DNA of 59,479 nt from positions 1-59,479 of IMG/VR virus record IMGVR_UViG_3300021410_000065. The stretch is one strand, 5' to 3'. How positions within the stretch are numbered: the stretch's first letter is position 1; every line of letters begins with the position of its first letter. Position numbers and translations under genes: made by a program. This DNA is from a virus. The notes under the pieces were generated by a model. That model had not been told where the DNA came from. It saw only the letters and a program-made list of their open reading frames with translations, and did no database searches. Of this stretch, positions 35,751 through 41,922 are shown piece by piece.

Positions 35751-35766
35751 TCAAAAAGAAAGAAAG

Positions 35767-36180
35767 CTATCGCTGATCGGGTGGAATCCAATCCTTGGGC
35801 GGCCGCCATCCCGTTTGCGTTGGCTTCGGCTCCCATCCGCTCAGTTCGACCGAGCCGGCACAGCCCACGATCGCTGTCCAGGAGTTCTTGCTGGTCGATT
35901 GACCTTCACCGACTGTGAACGCAATTCCCCAAAGCCGAGAACTTGGCGAGTATTGAATTTCGTCTTGAAGAAAGCGGTGTTGTGCCAAGAAGGCTACTGC
36001 GAGCTTGTCGGGATTAAAAAATCGCGTCCCGCTGCTCTCCATTCGTTGCGTTACGGCCCGCTCCAGGAACTCAGGCGTCCGATCTGGGCAAGGCGGTCCC
36101 GGCACGTACGGCCGATTCAGAAAGTAGAAGAACACCGTCCCAAGCGCAATGGTCAAAATAAACGACGTCGAAGCCCGCAT
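35767..36180 (-). CDS. Membrane-anchored paralog B, unknown function
   Basis: 137 aa from the ATG at 36180 with an AGGAAG ribosome-binding site; the longer frame is spurious. One N-terminal membrane helix (about residues 6-21) is followed by a periplasmic domain with two Cys (PCPDRTPEFLERAV; TAIVGCAGSVELSGW) and a Pro/Trp-rich tail. It is clearly homologous to the next upstream gene (36267-36629): both have PDRTPE/ADRTPE, AQHRFL/EQHRFL, FTVGEG-STS and the Cys-x-G-x-VELS-W ending. It is the second gene after the late promoter. Such anchored periplasmic proteins could act in superinfection exclusion or on the envelope before lysis; this is speculation. Confidence 0.8.
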   Translation of the reverse strand: MRASTSFILTIALGTVFFYFLNRPYVPGPPCPDRTPEFLERAVTQRMESSGTRFFNPDKLAVAFLAQHRFLQDEIQYSPSSRLWGIAFTVGEGQSTSKNSWTAIVGCAGSVELSGWEPKPTQTGWRPPKDWIPPDQR

Positions 36181-36266
36181 ATTCTTCCTATCGGTTGTGC
36201 AAGCTATCAGCAGATAGCGAGTGGCAGAGCAAGGAAGATAGCAAGGTTTGGCCGTTCTTCGACCGA

Positions 36267-36629
36267 CTATGGTGTCGGCCGCCAGAAACTGAGTTCGACA
36301 TAGCCGCTGCAATGCACGATCGCAATCATCGTGTTCGAACTGGTGGATGCACCCTCTCCAACAGTGAACGGGACGATCCACGATCGAGGGTCGGGCGAAT
36401 AGCCATACTCGTTACGGAGAAAACGGTGTTGTTCAAGAAACGGAGTGGCGACCGGATGCGGAGGAAAGGCCCAAGACGTGCGGTTTTTCATGTGGCGAAA
36501 CACCGCCTGCTCGAGTTCCTCAGGAGTTCGATCGGCACACTGCGGTTCGGGGACGATTGGCTTGCTGATCTGATAAAAGCCAGCAGCACCCAGCGCAAAA
36601 ATCACGAGAGCTGGGATCCACCACCGCAT
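36267..36629 (-). CDS. Membrane-anchored paralog A, unknown function
   Basis: 120 aa, ATG at 36629 with AGGTGA. A membrane helix (residues 4-20, IPALVIFALGAAGFYQI) and a periplasmic domain with Cys in PQCADRTPEELEQAV and VHCSGYVELSFW. It is the tandem paralog of 35767-36180, without that protein's C-terminal extension. It is the first gene behind the late promoter and its proximal terminator, so it should be made only when the Q-like protein acts. Family not recognised. Confidence 0.8.
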   Translation of the reverse strand: MRWWIPALVIFALGAAGFYQISKPIVPEPQCADRTPEELEQAVFRHMKNRTSWAFPPHPVATPFLEQHRFLRNEYGYSPDPRSWIVPFTVGEGASTSSNTMIAIVHCSGYVELSFWRPTP

Positions 36630-36643
36630 CTACTTTTCACCTA

Positions 36644-36676
36644 TAAAAAAGCCCGCTCGGCGAAGGCCTGCGGGCT
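36644..36676 (-). terminator. Promoter-proximal terminator (tR'-like)
   Basis: Minus strand: AGCCCGC, inner GGC/GCC, GCGGGCT, then seven T-rich bases. It starts about 30 nt after the predicted late transcription start. The arrangement mimics lambda tR', which blocks late transcription until Q loads. Confidence 0.85.
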
Positions 36677-36712
36677 CGGGGCGCACTGATGAACAGTGAC
36701 TAATCGAGGCGT

Positions 36713-36741
36713 ATTTTAGGAGTGAAAATCACAACTGACAA
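36713..36741 (-). promoter_or_regulatory. Late promoter (pR'-like)
   Basis: Minus strand -35 TTGTCA (36736-36741), 17-bp spacer, -10 TAAAAT (36713-36718). It lies between the Q-like gene and the first late gene, directly before the proximal terminator. It is predicted to drive the whole 33-kb late operon. Confidence 0.75.
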
Positions 36742-36757
36742 GATATTTCGTCAGTTG
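36732..36757. promoter_or_regulatory. Inverted repeat at the late promoter
   Basis: Perfect CAACTGAC-N10-GTCAGTTG palindrome overlapping the -35 box and lying 6 bp from the end of the Q-like gene. It could be the binding (qut-like) site for the regulator or the 3' hairpin of the early transcript; no T run follows directly. Confidence 0.65.
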
Positions 36758-36762
36758 CGTCC

Positions 36763-37392
36763 CTATCCGGTTAATCCGCACTCGGAGAACAGCGCGGCGA
36801 TCGCCTCCATTGCGCGAGCTTCTTCCCCCTTTTTTCCTGCGCCACGCTGCCCATCTGCTTCCTTGGTCGTCCTGCTTCCTCGCAGCCAAGTCACCAGCAG
36901 GCCGTTGTGCTTCGTCGCTGTATTTGTGCTCACGTTCGCTCGCGATGCCGCGTCCTGCAGTAGCAATTTCTTCCCGAAGTATCGAGCAATGATCGCGTCG
37001 CGCAGTATCCGAGAGGTGACATGCGACGAAAGGGCGTCAGCCACGGCATGGTCGGAGATCACGCGTATCGCGGCCAACCAATCATGATCGTCCGCAGGGC
37101 TGCCGCAACACGGGCAGTTCGCCACGCGCTCGCCGAATCGCGCCCAAAGGATTGCCTGATGCAGGCGCGACAGCGATGTCACCTTGCTCAGGATCATGCC
37201 CGCCTGCCCTGCTCCATCCAGCCCGCCGAGCCCCTTCCCGCTACCTCCGCCCTTATCGGCCATCCTGGCCATCATCGGGCGCTCGACCGCCTGCGCCGAG
37301 TAATTGAATGCGAACGTTAGCGCGGCGTGCGCACTCGTAAATAGCCGTTCTTCCATAATTGCCGCTCCGTTGTTGGCCTGATCCTTCGCCAT
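36763..37392 (-). CDS. Q-like late antiterminator / DNA-binding regulator
   Basis: 209 aa from the ATG at 37392, which has GGGGAG; upstream ATGs lack a good site. Features: a helical N-terminus, a CPCC zinc-binding-like motif (about residue 96, NCPCCGSPADDHDW), and near the C-terminus a helix-turn-helix-like stretch (LLLQDAASRANVSTNTATKHNGLLVTWL). It is the last gene of the leftward early operon. Directly after it come an inverted repeat, a promoter and a promoter-proximal terminator, exactly the neighbourhood of lambda Q. It is therefore proposed to bind at the late promoter and convert RNA polymerase to a terminator-resistant form. I cannot assign it to a Q family by motif alone. Confidence 0.75.
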   Translation of the reverse strand: MAKDQANNGAAIMEERLFTSAHAALTFAFNYSAQAVERPMMARMADKGGGSGKGLGGLDGAGQAGMILSKVTSLSRLHQAILWARFGERVANCPCCGSPADDHDWLAAIRVISDHAVADALSSHVTSRILRDAIIARYFGKKLLLQDAASRANVSTNTATKHNGLLVTWLRGSRTTKEADGQRGAGKKGEEARAMEAIAALFSECGLTG

Positions 37393-37435
37393 ACCGCTCC
37401 CCTGTTTCATCTCAAAATTGACCACGACGCCGGCC

Positions 37436-37528
37436 CTACCGGTTCCCATCGCGCAGCCACTCCCACCAAATCCAAATTGCGATGCCTGCCCAAAGCGCAT
37501 ACTCGAGCGCCATGTATCCGTTCTTCAC
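37436..37528 (-). CDS. Very small membrane protein
   Basis: 30 aa starting at a GTG that overlaps the stop of the DUF1064 gene (GTGA), with GGGAGG 4 bp before. It has a single membrane helix (EYALWAGIAIWIWWEWL) and a basic end. An internal ATG at 37513 would give 25 aa. Small one-helix proteins are frequent in phage early operons. Confidence 0.5.
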   Translation of the reverse strand: MKNGYMALEYALWAGIAIWIWWEWLRDGNR

Positions 37529-37917
37529 GCCACCTCCCGCACGGTGATGCCGTGAACGTGAAGCATCAGCTTCCGCTTCATGACGTAGTCGGGCGTCTTC
37601 ACTCCTTTCACGTCTTCCACCACCTCGCGCCCGTCCTGCTGATAGGCGAAGTCGGCCACGTAGGTGCAGGCGCGCTCAGCGCTGCCGTCGGCACGGCGTT
37701 GCGCTGGGATCAGCGTGAACTTGACCTGCAGCCGAAGGTCGCTGATCGCACCGGCGGCGAGCAATGCGCGCAGCTGGCGGTACCGCACGGATTCGCGCTT
37801 GCTGTCGAAAAGGATTTCGTCCACCGCGGTCTTCTCGTTTCGGTACTTGCTCTTGCGCGGTGGGCGGATGCGGGGATGGCCGGCAACGTATTGCGCGGCG
37901 CTCATGCGGGTGCTCAT
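37525..37917 (-). CDS. DUF1064 nuclease-like protein
   Basis: 130 aa from the ATG at 37917 with AGGAAGG; the longer frame is spurious. The core KYRNEKTAVDEILFDSKRESVRYRQLRAL, then ACTYVADFAY...REVVEDVKGVKTPDYVMKRKL, is the DUF1064 pattern. It has E and D-E-K residues placed as in PD-(D/E)XK nucleases (VADFAY, then EDVKG). Phages use such enzymes in recombination, possibly as Holliday-junction or flap nucleases. It lies in the replication operon, overlapping its upstream neighbour (ATGA). Confidence 0.85.
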   Translation of the reverse strand: MSTRMSAAQYVAGHPRIRPPRKSKYRNEKTAVDEILFDSKRESVRYRQLRALLAAGAISDLRLQVKFTLIPAQRRADGSAERACTYVADFAYQQDGREVVEDVKGVKTPDYVMKRKLMLHVHGITVREVA

Positions 37918-38123
37918 GCTGCCTTCCTTTGGGTCTTCAGCCAGGTGACGCGTGCTGTGGCGACGCCGGACGGGGCGTTCTTGAATTGGTCGCACTGGCG
38001 CGGGTAGATCAGGCTCATGAATTCCGCTGTGGTCAGGTGCGCGCAGCGGGCGTAGCCCTGGCGGGCCATGGCGCCAGCGCCCTTCGGATCCGCGCTGGTG
38101 CAGTCGATGCACTGGACCGTCAT
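37914..38123 (-). CDS. Small Cys-containing early protein
   Basis: 69 aa starting at the ATG at 38123 with GGAGG 7 bp upstream. Four Cys (VQCIDC, YARCAH, RQCDQF) could bind zinc. Similar short Cys proteins in phage early operons have the motif CxxC...GxARCxH...CxxF; no function is known to me. It is coupled to both neighbours by ATGA overlaps. Confidence 0.72.
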   Translation of the reverse strand: MTVQCIDCTSADPKGAGAMARQGYARCAHLTTAEFMSLIYPRQCDQFKNAPSGVATARVTWLKTQRKAA

Positions 38124-38290
38124 GACCGGCCTCCACGATGGCGATAGCCGTAGTCCTGCTCGCCGGCGGCACCCGTTCGGAAGATGTCGCCAAGGCGCGC
38201 GCCATGACGCGACAGGTTCCCCATCAAAAGCCCGAAGCCGACGCACTCGGCGAGAACGAAGCACAGCAATATCAGATTGGATTGATCCAT
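38120..38290 (-). CDS. Small membrane protein, early operon
   Basis: 56 aa from the ATG at 38290. One membrane helix (residues 5-23, NLILLCFVLAECVGFGLLM) and a basic cytoplasmic tail. It starts 3 bp after the DUF6475 stop and overlaps the next start by 4 bp (ATGA). Unknown role. Confidence 0.62.
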   Translation of the reverse strand: MDQSNLILLCFVLAECVGFGLLMGNLSRHGARLGDIFRTGAAGEQDYGYRHRGGRS

Positions 38291-38292
38291 CG

Positions 38293-38940
38293 CTATAGCG
38301 CCTGTCGGTTTGGCAGGAGTTGCGCCGCAGTTGCCGGATCCATACGGGTGAAACCGAGCCCCCGTCGATCGGCGCCGCGTGCGATCACCACCTGCGCCCG
38401 CTTTGGGTCGCCGATCAACACTGGCGGCGGCGTGTCGAACCCTTCGCGCCCGTTCTGAGCCTCGGCAATTCCGATCATGGTGCGCGGGTAGTCCGTCGCA
38501 TCGTTGCGCAGTCGGTAGCCGCGATAGCGGTTCTCGAACTCGTTGCGCACGAACGGCCACTCCTTTCCGTCCTTCGCACCGATCGCCACCCACCCGCCCA
38601 TATCCTGGATCACGGCGTGAATAATCGGGTCGTCGAATGCCACAGTCTGGTAGGGGCCAACCTGGCGCACCGCAAGATCAACCTTCGACCATGCCACGAG
38701 TGCACCGTCCTTGGTCGATCCGTGCAACAGCTTCACCACGTCGGCCGGCATTGGCGCAAATTGGCCGTTGTCAGGGTTTACGCAGTGACGGTTGAATGCA
38801 TCCTTCACCGCCTCCAAGTCGAAAGGCTTGGTAGCTTCCCACCAGACGCCAAGCGAAAAAGTCGAAATCGGCTTTTTGTAAAACGCCTGTACGTTGCTGA
38901 CCAACGTGTAGAGTTCTTCACGCTCGGACTCTTGCATCAC
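38293..38940 (-). CDS. DUF6475 protein, probable helicase loader / replication partner
   Basis: 215 aa. The pattern ESEREELYTLVSNVQAFYKKPISTFSLGVWWEATKPFDLEAVKDAFNRHCVNPDNGQFAPMPADVVKLL is typical of DUF6475 proteins, which follow O-like initiators in many phages and are thought to act like lambda P. The C-terminal part has a helical ...NEFENRYRGYRL stretch. Its start overlaps the initiator stop (ATGA). Role inferred from position and family context. Confidence 0.82.
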   Translation of the reverse strand: MMQESEREELYTLVSNVQAFYKKPISTFSLGVWWEATKPFDLEAVKDAFNRHCVNPDNGQFAPMPADVVKLLHGSTKDGALVAWSKVDLAVRQVGPYQTVAFDDPIIHAVIQDMGGWVAIGAKDGKEWPFVRNEFENRYRGYRLRNDATDYPRTMIGIAEAQNGREGFDTPPPVLIGDPKRAQVVIARGADRRGLGFTRMDPATAAQLLPNRQAL

Positions 38941-39713
38941 TTCCTCCCTAACGCACGCTGCACGGCGTCGCGGTTGCTTGCTTCCAGGGCTTCCTGGCGA
39001 TTAAGTTGAGTTGCCGCCGCCTGTATCGGTGGACGGCCGCTGGGCGGGAACAAACCCTGGTAGCCGCCAGCTATGCAGTGCTCGACCACGGTGGTCGGAT
39101 CCCAACCGTCGGCGCGATATGCGGTCAACTTGCCGATCTGCGAACGGGCGGTCTCTTCGGTGATGGGCTTCTTGATCTCGCCGCGGTGCTTGACCCACCG
39201 AGCCCAGAGTGCGGAAGGCAGCCAGTCTGGCAATGCGATCGATTCGGCGTCGAACCCTCGCGAGCGCTTGCGCTCCGCCTTGATGGTTATTGATGGTTCT
39301 ATTGATGGTTCATTGACGGTTATATGCGGGTGCAACCCGTTGCACCCTTTAGCGTCGCCAATTGCACCCTTTGTGTTGTTAGTTGCACCCTTTGCGTCGT
39401 GGATTGCACCCTTTTCGGGGGGTGCAATTTCTGCACCCTTTATCCAGTCCGGTGAAATTCGGTATTCACGGCGCTGATTACGGCCGCCATTGCCCGAGTT
39501 CACCAGGATGATCCACCCAGCCTCTTCCATCCGACGCAGTTGATACTGCACGGATCGTTCGGACTGGCGCGTCTTATCGGCAAGCGACTTGATCGAGGGA
39601 TAGATCCCGGATCCGTCATCGCTCGAATGGTCGGCAAGCGCGAGCGCGAGCAGCATCTCGCCGCCGCCGTTCGGGTATCGCTTGAAAACCATGGTCATTA
39701 CTTCGACGCTCAT
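38937..39713 (-). CDS. Replication initiator, O-like, with winged helix
   Basis: 258 aa. The N-terminal winged-helix domain (residues 20-90: LALALADHSSDDGSGIYPSIKSLADKTRQSERSVQYQLRRMEEAGWI) resembles lambda O/DnaD-type phage initiators. The linker (about 95-130) is repetitive, KGAIHDAKGATNNTKGAIGDAKG, because the DNA there carries the iteron array. The C-terminal domain (165-258) should contact the helicase loader. As in lambda O, the gene encodes the origin inside itself. It is followed by the DUF6475 gene, giving an O-P-like pair. Confidence 0.88.
   Translation of the reverse strand: MSVEVMTMVFKRYPNGGGEMLLALALADHSSDDGSGIYPSIKSLADKTRQSERSVQYQLRRMEEAGWIILVNSGNGGRNQRREYRISPDWIKGAEIAPPEKGAIHDAKGATNNTKGAIGDAKGCNGLHPHITVNEPSIEPSITIKAERKRSRGFDAESIALPDWLPSALWARWVKHRGEIKKPITEETARSQIGKLTAYRADGWDPTTVVEHCIAGGYQGLFPPSGRPPIQAAATQLNRQEALEASNRDAVQRALGRK
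39281..39441. repeat. Putative replication origin: iterons plus helical-phase repeats
   Basis: Five perfect copies of TGCACCCTTT at 39341, 39363, 39384, 39405 and 39432 (spacing 22, 21, 21, 27 bp), plus an inverted partial copy GGGGTGCA near 39419. Beside them are four copies of TGAYGGTT at 39281, 39291, 39303 and 39314 (spacing 10-12 bp) in AT-richer DNA. Located inside the initiator gene, as the lambda origin is inside O. Proposed initiator-binding array with adjacent unwinding region. Confidence 0.8.
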
Positions 39714-39724
39714 TGCATGCGCCC

Positions 39725-40165
39725 TTAAAACGGATATGTGTTGATGTCAGGGACGGGGATCGACGCCGGCCAACGGCCAAGCGCCACCAGCGCACGCACG
39801 CTTTTCACGTGTGCGTCCCACCAGATGCGTTGGCGCTCCTGGCGGCTCCATCTGCTGCCCTGATCCAGTTCGCGATGAAGATCGCGGGCGATCGCTGCTA
39901 CGTAGACATCACTCGCCTTAATCCGTCCGCCTTTCCCATGGCAAGCCCAGTTGCTGTGCGCGGGGTCGGTTTCCCCGACTCGCCCTGTAATCTGGCAAGG
40001 TAGGGTCTTAAAGATGTCGAGCAGCGCACGGCTGCGCACGTAGGGGAAACCACCAAGGCGTGGCGCGCGGATGCGCGTGCGCTTCTTCTGTTTGAAGGTG
40101 GACCGCGACAGCGATACGGTGCCGCGCGCCATTGGCGACTTCCGGACGAGCCTGCCTTGTTTCAT
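39725..40165 (-). CDS. DUF1364 (YbcO-like) HNH-type nuclease
   Basis: 146 aa from the ATG at 40165, overlapping the DUF1367 stop (ATGA). Conserved core: ALLDIFKTLPCQITGRVGETDPAHSNWACHGKGGRIKASDVYVAAI, then DLHRELDQGSRWSRQERQRIWWDAH. This is the YbcO/DUF1364 pattern, with His in AHSNW and DLHRE placed like an HNH-nuclease metal site. The usual zinc-ligand Cys pair is partly replaced (one CQ, no CHEC), so the zinc site may be incomplete. Role probably in phage recombination or DNA processing. Confidence 0.82.
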   Translation of the reverse strand: MKQGRLVRKSPMARGTVSLSRSTFKQKKRTRIRAPRLGGFPYVRSRALLDIFKTLPCQITGRVGETDPAHSNWACHGKGGRIKASDVYVAAIARDLHRELDQGSRWSRQERQRIWWDAHVKSVRALVALGRWPASIPVPDINTYPF

Positions 40166-40635
40166 GCGCCAAACCCCGCGAGCAGCCCTTCGATAGCAGC
40201 ACTGGCAGCAACGTCCCCGATCTCGGGCCACAAGAAGCGTGTCGACTGCACCGTTCGAAGAAATGACGTGACCTTGATGTGGTGTTCGTAAAATTCCGCA
40301 TCATCCAGGCTGTCGTAGGCAATTGAGAGAGGCAACGCCACCAATCGGCCCTTCGGTCCTGGAACGAACGTACAGTGCCCGGCGCCCACCTCAACCCATT
40401 TGCGCAGGTCCTCGGAGTTCGCGAACTGTTCCTGGTTGTCGAACAGTGCGCCGAGCATGGCAAAGTGCAGTCGGTGGAACTTGGGGCTTCGCGGGAAGCG
40501 ATGTTCGAACGTGATCGTGTCGCCCGGACGCAGTAGGCCGAGCTTCTTCTTAAAGCGCGCGTATCCACGGCAATCTGCCGGCGTCAGACCATCCAGCTTG
40601 CCGAGCTCGTCCACGCGAAGCGCCAACTTAGCCAT
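40162..40635 (-). CDS. DUF1367 phage protein
   Basis: 157 aa. Conserved pattern: GDTITFEHRFPRSPKFHRLHFAMLGALFDNQEQF, then LRKWVEVGAGHCTFVPGPKG and later DDAEFYEHHIKVTSFL. DUF1367 proteins occur in the nin-like or replication regions of many temperate phages, next to DUF1364 nucleases; the biochemical role is not established. The N-terminal 8 bp overlap the regulator gene upstream. Confidence 0.85.
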   Translation of the reverse strand: MAKLALRVDELGKLDGLTPADCRGYARFKKKLGLLRPGDTITFEHRFPRSPKFHRLHFAMLGALFDNQEQFANSEDLRKWVEVGAGHCTFVPGPKGRLVALPLSIAYDSLDDAEFYEHHIKVTSFLRTVQSTRFLWPEIGDVAASAAIEGLLAGFGA

Positions 40636-40933
40636 GGCGCCCTCCCAGCAATCGGCCCCGGACCAGCATCACCGGCCGGATGTTGTTGTGCGTAATCGTG
40701 CACGCCCGACGGCGCCCTTCCTTCAGCACGCCTAAGTCGAGAAGCTCCTTCACTCGCCCCGCGACACAATTGATGGCCATACCGGTCCCACTCGAAAGCT
40801 CGATGCGCGAGAAGTCCGAGCCCGGACGCTTCGCGATGAAATCGACAATTTGCTGCTGCTTTGGGCCCAGCTTCCCTTCCGTCTGCAGCTGGGCGTATGC
40901 CTCTCTGCTGGTGTCTCGAACGTTGGTGCGCAT
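40628..40933 (-). CDS. Small winged-helix regulator
   Basis: 101 aa. Residues 20-75 (GPKQQQIVDFIAKRPGSDFSRIELSSGTGMAINCVAGRVKELLDLGVL) form a winged-helix pattern, followed by a basic wing (KEGRRRACTITHN). It is a DNA-binding protein of the early operon. Target unknown. Confidence 0.78.
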   Translation of the reverse strand: MRTNVRDTSREAYAQLQTEGKLGPKQQQIVDFIAKRPGSDFSRIELSSGTGMAINCVAGRVKELLDLGVLKEGRRRACTITHNNIRPVMLVRGRLLGGRHG

Positions 40934-40935
40934 GG

Positions 40936-41163
40936 TCAGCCCACCGTACCTACGCGAGCGCGGATGTAGCGGATCGAGCCGAACGCATGCTGTTCCAGCA
41001 CCGCACGCACATACTCCGCCTTCGTCTTGCCGGAAAGCCCCGCAAGCGACGCAATCGCGTCATACAGATCCTCCGGGACAGGCGTATCAAGCCTGGCGGT
41101 ACATTTGCCGCCGCTCGTATCGCCGCCTATGCGCGACTCCTGGGACTCAATTTCGGGAAGCAT
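40936..41163 (-). CDS. Small RHH-like DNA-binding protein
   Basis: 75 aa from the ATG at 41163 (AGGT upstream); an upstream ATG at 41190 is possible. The core CTARLDTPVPEDLYDAIASLAGLSGKTKAEYVRAVLEQHAFG has the strand-helix-helix pattern of ribbon-helix-helix proteins. It is probably an early regulator. It ends 2 bp before the winged-helix gene. Confidence 0.75.
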   Translation of the reverse strand: MLPEIESQESRIGGDTSGGKCTARLDTPVPEDLYDAIASLAGLSGKTKAEYVRAVLEQHAFGSIRYIRARVGTVG

Positions 41164-41256
41164 CGGATACCTATCGGATAAAGGTCGCATTCACGAAACG
41201 GTGCGTTTCCAGTGCAATGCGGTTCTGCCAATCAACTACGTTGAAAAGAGAACGAA

Positions 41257-41418
41257 ATGGAAAAGTGCCAAACTGAACTGCTGTTGGAACGCGCCCAGGA
41301 CATAGCGCGTCGATTTTTTGAAGAGCCGACTGATGCGGCGGTAATGCAGATCTTTCAGCGTGTCTGCGTGGAGCACGACATGGCTCAGGAGCTACGCCTC
41401 GGAGCCTCCTGCCATTGA
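41257..41418 (+). CDS. Small plus-strand gene inside leftward operon
   Basis: 53 aa (MEKCQTELLLERAQDIARRF...). It is helical and acidic with three Cys, and codon use looks coding. An AAGAGA lies upstream of the ATG. It is transcribed against the leftward early operon, converging with the small gene that ends at 41419. It could be made in the lysogenic state or act through antisense RNA to leftward early mRNA. Family not recognised. Confidence 0.55.
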   Translation: MEKCQTELLLERAQDIARRFFEEPTDAAVMQIFQRVCVEHDMAQELRLGASCH

Positions 41419-41577
41419 TCAAATGTCTGTCGGACCGATCGGAATGCGCTTGTCCGGCGCCGGATCGTTGGCCGCCATGTCACTGTCTTCATTCATCGAC
41501 AGCCACAGAAGCGAACTGAGAGCATCGCGGGTAAAAATTAGGCCTGCTGACCCGCTGTAAACGATTAGCGAACTCAT
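41419..41577 (-). CDS. Small gene after cro-like gene
   Basis: 52 aa, starting at an ATG that overlaps the cro stop (ATGA). Mixed sequence with a hydrophobic N-terminus (MSSLIVYSGSAGLIFTRD) and a polar tail; no recognised family. The overlap suggests translational coupling with the Cro-like protein. Confidence 0.5.
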   Translation of the reverse strand: MSSLIVYSGSAGLIFTRDALSSLLWLSMNEDSDMAANDPAPDKRIPIGPTDI

Positions 41578-41849
41578 GCGGGCACCGGCGAAGATCCCGC
41601 AGGGGCGGGTAAGTCTGGCCATATCAACCAGTAATCGTCAGGTCGAAGTTCCTGGCGAGTTACTGCTTTGTCAGTTGCGCGCTCGATCGCCAGACAGTTT
41701 TCTGGCGAAGGTAAACGCCCGGCATAGCGGTGCTGCCACTGTCGTATCTGAGCGTCGCTTTTGACGTCATAGCCAAGATGAAGAATTCGTCGGCGCAATT
41801 CTGGTACGGTCGGCGAACCAGGAGCGGAGAGGTATGAGTTCAGGTCCAT
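41574..41849 (-). CDS. Cro-like repressor, YdaS-type
   Basis: 91 aa. Helix-turn-helix region LRRRILHLGYDVKSDAQIRQWQHRYAGRLPSPENCLAIERATDKAVTRQELRPDDYW matches YdaS/Cro proteins (ENC.AIE.AT...VTR.ELRPDDYW). It is divergent from the CI-like gene. The predicted start of transcription coincides with or lies 1 nt before the ATG (-10 at 41856-41861), so the mRNA looks leaderless. It should bind the operators at 41862-41913 and favour lytic growth. Confidence 0.9.
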   Translation of the reverse strand: MDLNSYLSAPGSPTVPELRRRILHLGYDVKSDAQIRQWQHRYAGRLPSPENCLAIERATDKAVTRQELRPDDYWLIWPDLPAPAGSSPVPA

Positions 41850-41855
41850 ACGCCG

Positions 41856-41884
41856 ATACTAGTAGCATTAGCTACCGATGTAAA
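41856..41884 (-). promoter_or_regulatory. Leftward early promoter
   Basis: Minus strand -35 TTTACA (41879-41884), 17-bp spacer, -10 TAGTAT (41856-41861), then CGGCGT and the cro ATG. The perfect operator palindrome (41862-41875) fills the spacer, so repressor binding must block polymerase. Drives cro and the replication operon. Confidence 0.85.
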
Positions 41885-41913
41885 GTAGCTTTTGCTCTGA
41901 TAGCGCATGCTAC
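41862..41913. promoter_or_regulatory. Operator cluster between cro and cI
   Basis: Three 14-bp sites of form GTAGC-N4-GCTAC: 41862-41875 (perfect, ATTA centre), 41885-41898 (GTAGC-TTTT-GCTCT) and 41900-41913 (ATAGC-GCAT-GCTAC). The same palindrome occurs at 43538-43576. The number and spacing resemble a lambda-type three-operator array. Confidence 0.85.
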
Positions 41914-41922
41914 GTTTCTGCC

